Origin: Verrucomicrobiales bacterium
GTDB lineage: Bacteria > Verrucomicrobiota > Verrucomicrobiia > Limisphaerales > UBA9464
NCBI GenBank assembly: GCA_027488845.1
Contig: JAIYBC010000025.1
Coordinates: forward strand, 228,095 to 292,094
DNA: 64,000 nucleotides
Direction of reading: 5' to 3'
Part shown: piece by piece, positions 18,420-27,022 of the stretch
Layout of the letters: each line of letters opens with the position of its first letter
Numbering within the stretch: position 1 is the first letter of the stretch
Notes under the pieces: generated by a model
Told to the model about the DNA's origin: nothing
Database searches by the model: none
Seen by the model: the letters and a program-made list of their open reading frames with translations, nothing else
Position numbers and translations under genes: made by a program

Positions 18420-19061
18420 TCAGGCTTTCCCTTTCTGGGCGGCGGCGACCAGATCCAGCACCGCCTGCGGATCGGCCTCGAACTGGCGGCGTTGCTCGCT
18501 GGCCGCGGCCGCAAACGCCTGAAACTCCTCACTCTCGACCTGCACATGGCCGTCCTGCTCCATCTGCATCGCGTAGAGCCAGTGAGCCGTTGCCAGCGGG
18601 GTGTTTAGCGCCTCCTCCACCGAGTTGCTGTAGTGCCGGCTCAACGTGGCAAGCAGCACTCCGTACCAGGGCGACCCAGACACCTCCCCCTCCGGCGTCC
18701 TCCTGAGCTTGATGGCCGGCTTCCGGTGAGCGGCGGCGATGTACCGGAACAGGGCCAGCCGATCCTGATCGAGGTAACCCAGCCGGGTCAGCCGCTTGTA
18801 CCTGAGCCAGATTTTCTGCGGCAGCTGGTCGAGATCCCGCAACGCCACGGCCGCCGGCCGGGAGCAGACCCACGCGGCCACCAGCACGTCACCGAAACCG
18901 GGCATCCGCTGCTCTTCGGCCTTGTCCGGCGCGATGAAGGGCGAGCCGAGCCGACGCAGCAGCATTGCATGGCCAATGCTGAAGGGCTGCAACGCCACCC
19001 CAGCGGCAAACCACTGATCCGGCATCAGAGCCTCGCAGAATTGGTCGGTGACAGAGCTCAC
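18420..19061 (-). CDS. Putative tail assembly chaperone
   Basis: 213 residues, helical, encoded between the tail-tube and tape-measure genes where siphophages keep their assembly chaperones. The start is taken as GTG at 19061 (SSVTDQFCEALMPDQW follows) because it overlaps the stop of the small upstream gene in a GTGA junction; an upstream ATG at 19085 gives eight further residues. No programmed-frameshift slip site was recognised, unlike the classic gpG/gpGT arrangement. The assignment is by position and size. Confidence 0.55.
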   Translation of the reverse strand: MSSVTDQFCEALMPDQWFAAGVALQPFSIGHAMLLRRLGSPFIAPDKAEEQRMPGFGDVLVAAWVCSRPAAVALRDLDQLPQKIWLRYKRLTRLGYLDQDRLALFRYIAAAHRKPAIKLRRTPEGEVSGSPWYGVLLATLSRHYSNSVEEALNTPLATAHWLYAMQMEQDGHVQVESEEFQAFAAAASEQRRQFEADPQAVLDLVAAAQKGKA

Positions 19062-19216
19062 GACAGGTACAGACCGGCGCTCCAAACAAACAGCGTGACC
19101 CGGATTCCCCAGTAGGGTTCGGCGCAGTGCTCACACTCGCACCTGCCGACCACGCCGATCACGACGCTTGGCAGCAGGTGAAGCTCCTCAACGTGCGTTT
19201 CGAAAAAGCCCCTCAC
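19058..19216 (-). CDS. 52-residue Cys-cluster protein between tail tube and chaperone genes
   Basis: A GTG-started reading frame (MRGFFETHVEELHLLPSVVI…) that fits exactly between its neighbours: its GTG overlaps the tail-tube stop (GTGA, 19213-19216) and its stop overlaps the GTG of the next gene (19058-19061). It contains CECEHCAEPYW, which could bind zinc or iron, and a hydrophobic C-terminus (GIRVTLFVWSAGLYLS). It could be the small first member of a split chaperone pair. The double overlap is the main evidence that it is translated. Confidence 0.6.
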   Translation of the reverse strand: MRGFFETHVEELHLLPSVVIGVVGRCECEHCAEPYWGIRVTLFVWSAGLYLS

Positions 19217-19659
19217 GAGATGGCGGCGTGGTGGGTCGGGTTGCCGTCCGAATCGACCGTGTTGGCGCGGCGCAAGGTCAACCGCAGCGCCATGCCGGCA
19301 GTCGTCGACGGAGTGACTTGGGCGTCGCCGTCGTAGTTCCAGCTGCCGTTGAGTGCAGCCAGCGGCATCGAGGCCAACGTGACCGTGGCACCGGGAGCCG
19401 GGATCGGCGTTGCACCCGCAGCGATCGCCACCGGCTGGCCACCGGACACGGTGGACGTCGGCACGAACTCAATCTCGAGGGTGTCGATCGGCCGGCCGTA
19501 GCCGACGGCGGACACGTCGCCCTGTCCATCGGTCTGCTGCGCCTTGGGCGTGGTGCGCCGATGGCTCCAGGTGTTCAGGGTGCGGGCAGTACCGACGACG
19601 GTGGCAGCGCCATTGACGCCGAGGAAGACGGCCGTGCCGTATTGGGTGAATGCACTCAT
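19213..19659 (-). CDS. Putative major tail tube protein
   Basis: 148 residues, beta-rich: RPIDTLEIEFVPTSTVSGG, then TVTLASMPLAALNGSWNYDG and MALRLTLRRANTVDSDGNP. The pattern and size fit tail-tube subunits of transposable siphophages, and the order terminator, tube, chaperone, tape measure agrees. Its ATG overlaps the stop of the terminator gene (19656-19659). No sheath gene accompanies it, so a contractile tail is unlikely. Confidence 0.6.
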   Translation of the reverse strand: MSAFTQYGTAVFLGVNGAATVVGTARTLNTWSHRRTTPKAQQTDGQGDVSAVGYGRPIDTLEIEFVPTSTVSGGQPVAIAAGATPIPAPGATVTLASMPLAALNGSWNYDGDAQVTPSTTAGMALRLTLRRANTVDSDGNPTHHAAIS

Positions 19660-20120
19660 GGGAGTTGGGTGACGGTTTCAAAGACGACCTCCCACACGAG
19701 GAGTTCGCCGGTGTTGGTGACTAGGGACAACTGGTCGCCACGCTCCGGGGCTTCGAGCGTGGAAAAGGTTTCGGGAGCCCATCCCGAGAGGTCGATCAGC
19801 AGCTGCAGGGCTACGTCGCCGGAATCCTGCTGCGTGCCCCGCGGCCCGCGGTTCATGGCGATGTTCTCGCTGACCTGAAGAATCACGCGGACGATCAGCG
19901 TCTTGGCCTGAGCCATCCGGTACCGGCAGCTGACGGCCACGCACATGCCAGACCCGCCTTCGCCGGTGCTACGGCGCAGCGCCTGGTTGATCTTGGAGAC
20001 GAGGTCCCGATCGTAGTCGCCGATGACGGCCGCCGAGGGCGGATCCGCGATGTAGCTCAACCCGCCGATCTTCTCGATCAGCGCGTCCATCAGTCTGGAA
20101 CGAAGGGTTGGCTCGGACAT
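19656..20120 (-). CDS. Gp37-like tail terminator
   Basis: 154 residues. The N-terminus (LRSRLMDALIEKIGGLSYIA) and the central MAQAKTLIVRVILQVSENIA with a C-terminal VWEVVFETVTQLP resemble Mu gp37 (DUF1834) and other tail-terminator proteins. It is the first gene after a conserved dyad element (20158-20170), which stands 37 nt before its ATG and probably contains its promoter or operator. Confidence 0.6.
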   Translation of the reverse strand: MSEPTLRSRLMDALIEKIGGLSYIADPPSAAVIGDYDRDLVSKINQALRRSTGEGGSGMCVAVSCRYRMAQAKTLIVRVILQVSENIAMNRGPRGTQQDSGDVALQLLIDLSGWAPETFSTLEAPERGDQLSLVTNTGELLVWEVVFETVTQLP

Positions 20121-20157
20121 CGCACCGAAGGATGCCTGAACCGAATCACCGCCTCCC

Positions 20158-20170
20158 GTTCGCGGGGAAC
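20158..20170 (-). promoter_or_regulatory. Late-promoter/operator dyad, copy 1
   Basis: GTTCCCCGCGAAC on the minus strand, 37 nt upstream of the tail-terminator start. The dyad matches copies 2 and 4 exactly, but this copy lacks the GCATTCC box that follows the others. It lies in the 69-bp gap between two leftward genes. Confidence 0.6.
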
Positions 20171-20189
20171 AGCGAGGGATGTGTGAAGG

Positions 20190-20729
20190 CTAAAGAGGGA
20201 TCTCCCGAATAGCCCGGACCGCGCTGTCGAGCAGTCGTCCGGATGGCGGCAGCGCATTGGGATCCGCTGGGAGCACGGCCTGCCTGACGAGCCTGTAGAC
20301 CACCATTGCCTCGGGGCCTTCGGTCACCAACGCCGGCCCCACCCCATCGACGATGGCAAACTGCAAGCCATCGAACTCCCCGGCGCGCTTGCCGTAGGCC
20401 GCGGCGATGGCCGGGATGGTGAGATACTTGCCTTTGACCGGCTTGATCGTGGCGCCGAGCACCTTCGCCCGCATCGGGTACGGGAACACCAGGGTGACGC
20501 CATTGGAGTCGACCTCCTGCCGCGTTCCGCGGGCGATTTGCTCCCAGAAGTGCTGTTTGGGGAACCCGGTCTTGTTGGGTTCCTGATCGCGCGCTGCCAG
20601 GTGGGCCTGCGCCTCGTCAAACACTGCGGCACCGATGGCCTCGTAGACTGGAAGAGATCCGTACCGCTCAACCACCGTGGTGAAAAGGCCGCTGGGATCC
20701 GGTGGGGTCGATTGGACGGCAAAAGCCAT
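20190..20729 (-). CDS. Putative tail completion / gpG-like morphogenesis protein
   Basis: 179 residues. The features LARDQEPNKTGFPKQHFWEQ (as AARDQEP…) and GVTLVFPYPMRAKVLGATIK are like those of small head-tail joining or tail-completion proteins that follow the MuF-type gene in Mu-like phages. It begins 2 bp after the head-morphogenesis gene and ends just before dyad copy 1, so it is the last gene of that transcription unit. The family match is from memory and moderate. Confidence 0.5.
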   Translation of the reverse strand: MAFAVQSTPPDPSGLFTTVVERYGSLPVYEAIGAAVFDEAQAHLAARDQEPNKTGFPKQHFWEQIARGTRQEVDSNGVTLVFPYPMRAKVLGATIKPVKGKYLTIPAIAAAYGKRAGEFDGLQFAIVDGVGPALVTEGPEAMVVYRLVRQAVLPADPNALPPSGRLLDSAVRAIREIPL

Positions 20730-20731
20730 GG

Positions 20732-21610
20732 TCAGATTGCCTCGAGGATGCCGTCGTCGTTGACCTGGAACTCGGACTGCAGTCCCTGCTCAAGGACCTC
20801 CTGCAGTCGACGGGCCAGCTCAGCATCCCAGTCCGAGACGTTGGCGGCGACGCTGTCGTCCAGGCCGAACTCCTGACGGGGATCCGAAACCCTCTGCTCG
20901 GGCTGAATCAGACCCAGCCGGACGCATTCACGGCGGCCGATGTTCTGAACCCCCATCCCGGAGTTGAAGTCGAAGGGCGGCCACGGAGTGCCGAAGCGGC
21001 TGATCTTTGACCAGACCTCCGAATCCTTCAGCGCAATCATCCGGCCGCTGTAGATCTCGCCGCCGGCAGCCCGCCACCGGTCTTCCCAGTAGCGGGGATT
21101 GACCTCGACCACCTGCCCCTGGCGGACCTCCGAACCCCTTGGCACCCGCCGCATGAACTGGCGGAAGAGTTCCTGGGCTGGAAACGCCAGGCGCGCACCG
21201 TCGGAGTTGGTCCGGGTCCATTGCCCGTACCCCTGCGCCATGCGCGTCTGCGTTTCGATGATCAGGTTGAGTCGAGCGTCGGACCGCAGATCCTGAATCC
21301 CGCCCTCGGCGCCGGCGCCGGGCTGGTAGGAGGACCGGGCGATCAGCTCCTTGAGGCGCAGACGCACCGTGGCCTGGTCGAGGCCCTGCCCGGGACCGTC
21401 GGAGATGCCGCGTGCCAGCTGGGCCAGCTGGTCTTGAACGTCCTGTAGCAGACCGGCCTCGGTGATCCGGGCGGACAGGAACGAGGCCCGCCGGATCTCT
21501 GCCGGGATCGACTCCAGCTCGCGGCTGGAAAGAGAAGTTGGCAGCACCCCACGCCGGCGCGCCCACTCGACGGCGTCCCGGAACTCCATGGGGTTGGCTG
21601 GAAGGGGCAT
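20732..21610 (-). CDS. MuF-like head morphogenesis (minor capsid) protein
   Basis: 292 residues. A helical first half ends in RLNLIIETQTRMAQGYGQW, comparable with the R-x-x-I-x-x-TET-x-x-A helix of MuF/SPP1 gp7 proteins. After it come VEVNPRYWEDRWRAAGGEIY and GTPWPPFDFNSGMGVQNIGR, the latter resembling the Cys/His-region motif of that family with its cysteine displaced (RREC). MuF proteins sit near the portal and may be ejected with DNA. The gene is separated from portal and terminase by capsid genes and the fibre, which is unlike Mu. Confidence 0.55.
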   Translation of the reverse strand: MPLPANPMEFRDAVEWARRRGVLPTSLSSRELESIPAEIRRASFLSARITEAGLLQDVQDQLAQLARGISDGPGQGLDQATVRLRLKELIARSSYQPGAGAEGGIQDLRSDARLNLIIETQTRMAQGYGQWTRTNSDGARLAFPAQELFRQFMRRVPRGSEVRQGQVVEVNPRYWEDRWRAAGGEIYSGRMIALKDSEVWSKISRFGTPWPPFDFNSGMGVQNIGRRECVRLGLIQPEQRVSDPRQEFGLDDSVAANVSDWDAELARRLQEVLEQGLQSEFQVNDDGILEAI

Positions 21611-21613
21611 CGC

Positions 21614-21949
21614 CTACGGGGCGTTCGTTAAAATCGTCGGCATGGCAGCTCTCAATTCCTCTCGGACCAGCACCAGCGACGGCGAGATGTTGGTCGCCTG
21701 AGCCCAAGGCAATCGCACAGAACGAAGCTCCTTGAACGACGTAGGCTTCCCATCAACGCGGACAACTTCCTCGTACATGGACGACACCGTGATCTCACCG
21801 GTGGCTGGGTCCGCGTCGAAAACAAAGCGACGCCATTCGCGGGTTTTGATTTCAACCACGGTACGCGTGGTGGTCGATACTGTGATAGCGTCATCCGGCA
21901 CTTGAGCCAGGCCAACGACGGATGCAAGGAGGAGGACAATTCGTTTCAT
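21614..21949 (-). CDS. Small exported phage protein following the fibre gene
   Basis: 111 residues with an N-terminal signal-like segment (MKRIVLLLASVVGLAQ). The mature part contains VVEIKTREWRRFVFDADP and GEITVSSMYEEVVRV and looks like a small beta-rich domain. It lies 6 bp after the sialidase-like fibre gene, which also begins with a signal peptide, and 3 bp before the MuF-like gene. It may be a chaperone or partner of the fibre. Base composition is less G+C-rich than in the neighbouring head and tail genes. No family is recognised. Confidence 0.55.
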   Translation of the reverse strand: MKRIVLLLASVVGLAQVPDDAITVSTTTRTVVEIKTREWRRFVFDADPATGEITVSSMYEEVVRVDGKPTSFKELRSVRLPWAQATNISPSLVLVREELRAAMPTILTNAP

Positions 21950-21955
21950 AAAAAG

Positions 21956-24900
21956 TCATTTTCCGACCCAACTGCCAGCTTCGCGGACGTAGAAATATGG
22001 GCTTCCACCAGTTCGCAGATAGATCGATCCGTTAGGTTCAGACGCCGATGGTGCCGCCGAACCGGTGGTGATGGTAGGACCGGACGCACCGCCGAGAGTC
22101 ACCTTTGAACCATAAACGACGACATTCCAAGTTGATGGCTCGATGGAAAACCGAGTGGTCGCCGCGTCGTCCAAAAGCCGAAAGAATTGCGAGCTATGGC
22201 CAAAGACCTGAATGCGGGCGCCGGAGGTGCCGTTTGCGGCTCCCATCTGCAGGACCGGTGCGGTGTTGGTCATCAGCACGTTTCCATCGGATCCCCACTC
22301 CCAGACCTTGGCACGGGTCGCCGATCCGTTCGGCGTCGTCATAATGTAGACTTTCGTGCCGTTGGCTCCAGAACTCCACGTTTGGGTAGCTTCGTAGATC
22401 AGCGCTGCACGAGCCGTCGTTTCGCTGGTCCCGTCATATCCACCGCCGTAAAGCGCTCCCAAGAAGTCGCCACTGGCAACCGTTGAAGGCGAGTCCGCCG
22501 AGCCGTTGGAACGTCGGAAGTCAAACTGCGGAGTCGCGGCATACTTTCGAATGATCCCATCAGGTGCCGTGATGGTAGATCCGGCGGTTACCGGGCCTGA
22601 AACCGTCAGAGATCCAGCGTCCTGCTGGAACAAGAAGGGAGCCGAAGACGCCTGATTTGTGCCGCCGATCCGCAGGTTTGCTCCAAGCTGATAGATGAAG
22701 TTGGTCCGCGGCGGGGTGGTATCCGTGTCGATAAGGGCGACGAACGGCTGCGAACCGATGGCGCTGTAGCTCGCGGCGCTGCGCGCGAGCGAAACGTAGG
22801 GCACGGCCGTTCCCACATGGCAGTACGTGGCGCCCAGCAGGTAGTTCTTGCCCTGGGTGGCATCGACGGACCAGGTGTCCAAATAGCCGGTACCAAGGTA
22901 CAGGCGCGGGCTCTTGAACGTGACCGGGATCTGCACCTCGGATCCGGTGCCGACGGAGACGAAGACAAGGTTCCCGTCGAACACCAGCGTCAACGGCAAG
23001 TAGGTCCCCGAAACGTACGTGGCGAGCTCGTAGAACGCGCCCGTCTCGGCATGGTAGGCCTCGATCTTTGTCGAGTTTGCATCACGTGAGAGGATGTCGA
23101 TCCGGTTGCTCTTGCCGCCGATCGAAGCGATCACCTGATCGTAGCCGCTGGTCTTGTTGGTCAGCAGCACCTGGGTTCCAAAGACCAACTGCTGGCCCGG
23201 GGTGAACGGGAACAGCTCGACGCCGGCCGAGCCGGTGCCCGTCACCGTCAGCACCAAATCGGATCCGACCGTCGCGCTGAAGGCGTTTCCGCGAACGGAT
23301 TCGCCGGTGGAGGACCAGGACGCCAACCAGGTCGCATTGTTGCTGCCGGCGTTCGAATCGCCAGCCCAGTAGTCCATGCTCAGCGTTCCAGGGCTGGTCT
23401 CCGTCGCGGACCAGTCCGAGACGCTCAGCGCGGATTGGTCGAGGCCATGCCAGTACCGATGGTTGTTGGCAGTCGCGACGACGCCATTCTGGACGACCAC
23501 GTGGCGGATGGCTCCGGCGAACTTTGCGATCGTGGAGCCCGGTTGAGCACCACCAACGTAGAACGTCGAGCCGTTCAGCAGGTTGGTCGCCGTGAAGCTG
23601 ACCGTCTGAGTGGTCGCCGTTCCACCTGAGTTCACGACGTAGGCGGTGGCAGAACCGGAACCGGTGTCGACGGAGACACCCAGATAGCACCATCCAGCGG
23701 TCGGGAGGCTGAGCGTGTTGAAGTCGACATTGACCGGAGAAGTGCCGTTGTAGACGACAACCCGCGGTACTCCAGTGGCACTGACCACCGCCGCTCCCGA
23801 GAAGTAGGACAGATTCCGGAAATCGACGTAGGCCTCGGACGCTGGGTTGTTGGTGCGGTAAAGCCACGCTCCGAAGGAGAACTGGGTGCCCGACGCCCAC
23901 GACGCACTGGACGCCGTCGAGGACATGACGGAGTTGGCGCCGTGTTCAAAGTAGGCCGGAGGGCCCGTGCGGTAGGCCACCTGGGGATTCACGTAGTCGT
24001 TCCGACGCGGCATTAGGTACAGCCGGGACGCATCCGGCAGCGGAGAGATCAGCGCGGTCTTGATCGACCTGGGAACGCTCCCCTGCGAGTAGATCACCCG
24101 AATGTCCGAGTCGGTCACGACAGCCTGCGGATAGGAAATCACCTGCTCTGATCCGGAGAACGAAGGCCCGAAGACAAAGTCGTCCATTCCAAACCGACTC
24201 ACGGTCAGCGCCCCGTTGTAGCGGTCGCTCACGAAGCCACCGCTCTTCCAGTCGTTGGCGAACCCAAGCTGGCGAGGGAACTTCCCGGCTTGAGCCGCCA
24301 GCCCGTAACGGCTCGACGTCGTGTCCAACGTCGTCACCTGCAGCGGCCCAAACACCAGGCCGTCGCTGAAGCCGGCCGCGGTCAACATATACTGGCTATA
24401 GCCGTAGTTTTTGTAGTCGAGGTTCCGGCAGTAGAGGCGGATCGAACCATCCGGAGCCTGTTGCACAACGGGCTCCCACACGGAATGGCGGGCGCCCGGG
24501 AGCGTGGTCACTCCACCCACCTTCCACGTCGTTCCACCGTCGTCGGTGTAGATCACACCGGCCCGCTTCTCGTTGACCCAGAACGTGTCGCTCGTCGTCC
24601 ATCCGGACGGGGTTGGGCTCACGACGTTGGTGGCCATCCAGATCAGCGGTGCCAGGACGCGGCCGGACTGAAGAACGATCGGGTTCTGAGTTGGGAATCC
24701 ATAAAAGGTCATCCCGTTCTCAGTGTAGTTGAGGCTTAGCAGGGTGTTCGCCCACTTCCCGGTCGGCGACGTCAATCGGGAGAAGTAGATCCGCTGACCC
24801 GTAGGATAGGTCAGGGGAAGCTGCTGGCTCCAGATTGACCAGAGCTCCGATCCGACGTTGACCAGATTGGGCTGCCACTGGAGATCACTGGACCACGAAT

Positions 24901-26170
24901 ACGTAACCGGATTTGACGAAGTGGCCGCATCGACAAAGACCGGGACCGGAGCGGTCCAGGTGACAAAGTCGGTCGACGTGCTCTGCAGGTTCACCTGCCC
25001 CGGATTAGATTCGTACTGGTTGGTGTTTGCGTTCCATTGGGCAAACCAAGTTCCACCGTAGTACGCCAGCGAGGAGTCGTGGTTGTACTGGTAGCCCGAG
25101 GACGCCACGTTGAGGATGAAGCTGTTGGAAACCGTCGGCTCGTAGACGATGTAGCCAGTCTGCCTGAGAGGAGTGGACGAGCTGCGGATTCGTTCCCAAC
25201 GGCCCGTACCACCCGCGGTTAACGCGAGGACGTCAACGTTCGTGGACGCGGTGCTGGAGGAGTTCCAGGACCACAGCTCAGCATCACTCGAACTGGCACC
25301 CACCACCGCGACCACGCCGCTGGTCAGATTGGTCGTCAGTGCGACTAAGGCTGCCTTCGAAGCCACCTGCATGGCGGCCTTGTCCACCTGCTGTTTGGTC
25401 GCGCTGGACGCGGTCAACTGGCCAGAGGAATCGAGTGCGGCCGCCCTGTTTGCCCCAAGGCTCTTCGAGGTCGCCCACGCCGTCGTCTTGATCCACGAGC
25501 CGGTGACGTAGTTGGTCGGTCGAACACGCTCACCACTGACATCCGCACCACCTTCGACGGCATTCCAGACCCAGTCCGCCGAGGTTGTCCCCGTGAACAC
25601 CCGAGCCGCATAGCCATTGGTCGGATCGGTGGTGCTGAGCGCCGCCTCACTGGAAACCAGCTGAATCCCGTTGATCCGCGCGCCCAGTGGCGCCACCAGC
25701 GCGTCCACCGACTCCTTCAGGTACACCACCGGGTTGGTCGACGCCGTGTCGATGCGAACGGTGCCGAAGGCGTTGGTCGTCGCCGTGGCGTAGGTGTTGG
25801 TGACGATCCCCGATGCCCCAGCCTCACCCGGCACAAACCACGCCGGCGTGGTCAGGATGCTGGTGACATCCACCGTGCCGCTGCCCGACGGCACGGCGAT
25901 GGTGAACCGCCGGGTTGAGCCCAGGTACACCGAGTAGTAGCCGGCAGAGAGACTCGTGGAAACGTACCCCTGAGAAGTCGGGGTAAGCTTGATGTCGGCG
26001 CCTGTAACGACATCCGCGCCAGCCATGCTGGGACTGGAAACCGGCCTAAACGTGACCGTGGACGTGTACGCGGTGCCGTCAGCCAGCTTGAAGGTGCCGG
26101 TGACCGTTGCGGCAGACGCCGCGACGGCGAGGGAAAACGCCATCAGGATCCGGACGAGCATGCAGACCAT
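21956..26170 (-). CDS. Giant sialidase-like/LamG fibre protein with signal peptide
   Basis: 1404 residues. Residues 1-21 form a signal-like peptide (MLVRILMAFSLAVAASAA within it). A small beta domain follows (FKLADGTAYTSTVTFRPVS). At about 360-720 lies a beta-propeller with sialidase hallmarks, including an Asp box (YTDDGGTTW, about 540-550) and the segment HSVWEPVVQQAPDGSIRLYC. At about 765-890 is a concanavalin/LamG-like domain (FSFGAWLYRTNNPASEAYVD). The C-terminus (about 1180-1404) looks like a fibre tail with SGPVTAGSTITAPDGIIRK. It probably binds or trims host glycans. AGGA 10 nt before the ATG supports the start. It follows dyad copy 2 and is less G+C-rich than the capsid genes. Confidence 0.7.
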   Translation of the reverse strand: MVCMLVRILMAFSLAVAASAATVTGTFKLADGTAYTSTVTFRPVSSPSMAGADVVTGADIKLTPTSQGYVSTSLSAGYYSVYLGSTRRFTIAVPSGSGTVDVTSILTTPAWFVPGEAGASGIVTNTYATATTNAFGTVRIDTASTNPVVYLKESVDALVAPLGARINGIQLVSSEAALSTTDPTNGYAARVFTGTTSADWVWNAVEGGADVSGERVRPTNYVTGSWIKTTAWATSKSLGANRAAALDSSGQLTASSATKQQVDKAAMQVASKAALVALTTNLTSGVVAVVGASSSDAELWSWNSSSTASTNVDVLALTAGGTGRWERIRSSSTPLRQTGYIVYEPTVSNSFILNVASSGYQYNHDSSLAYYGGTWFAQWNANTNQYESNPGQVNLQSTSTDFVTWTAPVPVFVDAATSSNPVTYSWSSDLQWQPNLVNVGSELWSIWSQQLPLTYPTGQRIYFSRLTSPTGKWANTLLSLNYTENGMTFYGFPTQNPIVLQSGRVLAPLIWMATNVVSPTPSGWTTSDTFWVNEKRAGVIYTDDGGTTWKVGGVTTLPGARHSVWEPVVQQAPDGSIRLYCRNLDYKNYGYSQYMLTAAGFSDGLVFGPLQVTTLDTTSSRYGLAAQAGKFPRQLGFANDWKSGGFVSDRYNGALTVSRFGMDDFVFGPSFSGSEQVISYPQAVVTDSDIRVIYSQGSVPRSIKTALISPLPDASRLYLMPRRNDYVNPQVAYRTGPPAYFEHGANSVMSSTASSASWASGTQFSFGAWLYRTNNPASEAYVDFRNLSYFSGAAVVSATGVPRVVVYNGTSPVNVDFNTLSLPTAGWCYLGVSVDTGSGSATAYVVNSGGTATTQTVSFTATNLLNGSTFYVGGAQPGSTIAKFAGAIRHVVVQNGVVATANNHRYWHGLDQSALSVSDWSATETSPGTLSMDYWAGDSNAGSNNATWLASWSSTGESVRGNAFSATVGSDLVLTVTGTGSAGVELFPFTPGQQLVFGTQVLLTNKTSGYDQVIASIGGKSNRIDILSRDANSTKIEAYHAETGAFYELATYVSGTYLPLTLVFDGNLVFVSVGTGSEVQIPVTFKSPRLYLGTGYLDTWSVDATQGKNYLLGATYCHVGTAVPYVSLARSAASYSAIGSQPFVALIDTDTTPPRTNFIYQLGANLRIGGTNQASSAPFLFQQDAGSLTVSGPVTAGSTITAPDGIIRKYAATPQFDFRRSNGSADSPSTVASGDFLGALYGGGYDGTSETTARAALIYEATQTWSSGANGTKVYIMTTPNGSATRAKVWEWGSDGNVLMTNTAPVLQMGAANGTSGARIQVFGHSSQFFRLLDDAATTRFSIEPSTWNVVVYGSKVTLGGASGPTITTGSAAPSASEPNGSIYLRTGGSPYFYVREAGSWVGK

Positions 26171-26195
26171 GCCCGTATCGTCCTACGGCGCGACA

Positions 26196-26217
26196 GGAAT
26201 GCCCGTTCGCGGGGAAC
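26196..26217 (-). promoter_or_regulatory. Late-promoter/operator dyad, copy 2
   Basis: Minus strand reads GTTCCCCGCGAAC, then GG and GCATTCC. The dyad (26205-26217) is 34 nt upstream of the fibre ATG at 26170, in a 59-bp gap. Dyad and box match copy 4 except for one base in the two-base linker. Confidence 0.65.
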
Positions 26218-26229
26218 GCACGGGGCCGA

Positions 26230-26691
26230 TCAGAGGCCGGACAGGGTGTCGCGGCTGTAGAGCCGACCACGCGATCCAACCTCTGCCACAAAGGGGCCGG
26301 AGGCGGGCACGGTGGACTCCTCTTCGGGATTGGCAGGTGCCGAAACCAGCAGAGTGCCGGCGGCGATCTTGTCCAGGCGGGCCCGCTCGGACTTGAGAAG
26401 GGACCGCTGGTCTTCGCTCAACGGCAGCGCATTACCGGGAATGGCCGCCACCAACTGCTCGATGATCAGCCACGCGGCACAGGAGACCAGCTCCGGCGGA
26501 ATGAGCGTCTCGTCCGAGTCGAGATCGTTGTCTCCGGATGCGATGGCCACCCGGATCTGCTGCACCACGCTGTCCCGGATCTGGGTGAACCGGTTGGTCA
26601 CCAGATCGGCATCGGTCGACTTGCACACCTCAAGCAGCGACGCGACGGCGTGGGACTCGAGGGTGGCTTCGGTGATGGCGGTCCAGGGCAT
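26230..26691 (-). CDS. Gp36-like (DUF1320) head-tail connector
   Basis: 153 residues, mostly helical. WTAITEATLESHAVASLLEV is followed by RDSVVQQIRVAIASGDNDL and IPPELVSCAAWLIIEQLVAA, a pattern like Mu gp36/DUF1320 connector proteins that complete the portal vertex. It lies 18 bp after a short Cys-containing gene downstream of the major capsid gene, the expected region for such a protein. Confidence 0.6.
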   Translation of the reverse strand: MPWTAITEATLESHAVASLLEVCKSTDADLVTNRFTQIRDSVVQQIRVAIASGDNDLDSDETLIPPELVSCAAWLIIEQLVAAIPGNALPLSEDQRSLLKSERARLDKIAAGTLLVSAPANPEEESTVPASGPFVAEVGSRGRLYSRDTLSGL

Positions 26692-26709
26692 GGTCGAAAG
26701 GGGCTGAGT

Positions 26710-26949
26710 TCAGGTCGCTACGTATTCGCACACCAGCGTCCACACCCGACCGCTCGGAATGCCTTGGCGTTCCATCGCCTCACGACAGTCCTTGGCGTTG
26801 TGGGTGAAGACGCCTGGCTCCAGTTCCAGTGGGAAGCACCAGCAGCAGGTCTGCCCTGCGTGCAACGCCGAATCCCCAAGCGGAATTCTGTGGATCCGGT
26901 AGCCATGGTCCGGAATGCCCACGACGGGCACGATATGAACGGTGGCCAT
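26710..26949 (-). CDS. 79-residue Cys/His protein downstream of the capsid gene
   Basis: Starts MATVHIVPVVGIPDHGYRIH; the longer in-frame extension to 27009 would run through the capsid terminator hairpin and is rejected. A CCWCFP cluster and later HNAKDC and LVCEY suggest a metal site or disulphides. No family is recognised. Its ATG lies only 16 nt beyond the terminator stem, so its expression may depend on read-through. Confidence 0.5.
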   Translation of the reverse strand: MATVHIVPVVGIPDHGYRIHRIPLGDSALHAGQTCCWCFPLELEPGVFTHNAKDCREAMERQGIPSGRVWTLVCEYVAT

Positions 26950-26964
26950 GGTCTGAAATTGAAA

Positions 26965-27000
26965 GGGGCGTGGATCGCGCAGGAATTCGATCCACGCCCC
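26965..27000 (-). terminator. Rho-independent terminator after the major capsid gene
   Basis: Perfect 13-bp stem GGGGCGTGGATCG/CGATCCACGCCCC with a 10-nt loop, followed on the minus strand by TTTCAATTTC. It starts 22 nt past the capsid stop codon. A terminator here would let the capsid transcript end while downstream genes are transcribed at lower level. Confidence 0.8.
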
Positions 27001-27022
27001 CGGGTACATCCTCTCGAACCGA

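Noticed and set aside
20158..20170. Reading the late dyads as standard LexA boxes
   Set aside because: The spacer between GTTC and GAAC is 5 bp, not the 4 bp I recall for Verrucomicrobiota, and three copies share an additional GCATTCC box. Kept as an alternative to test and not as the call.
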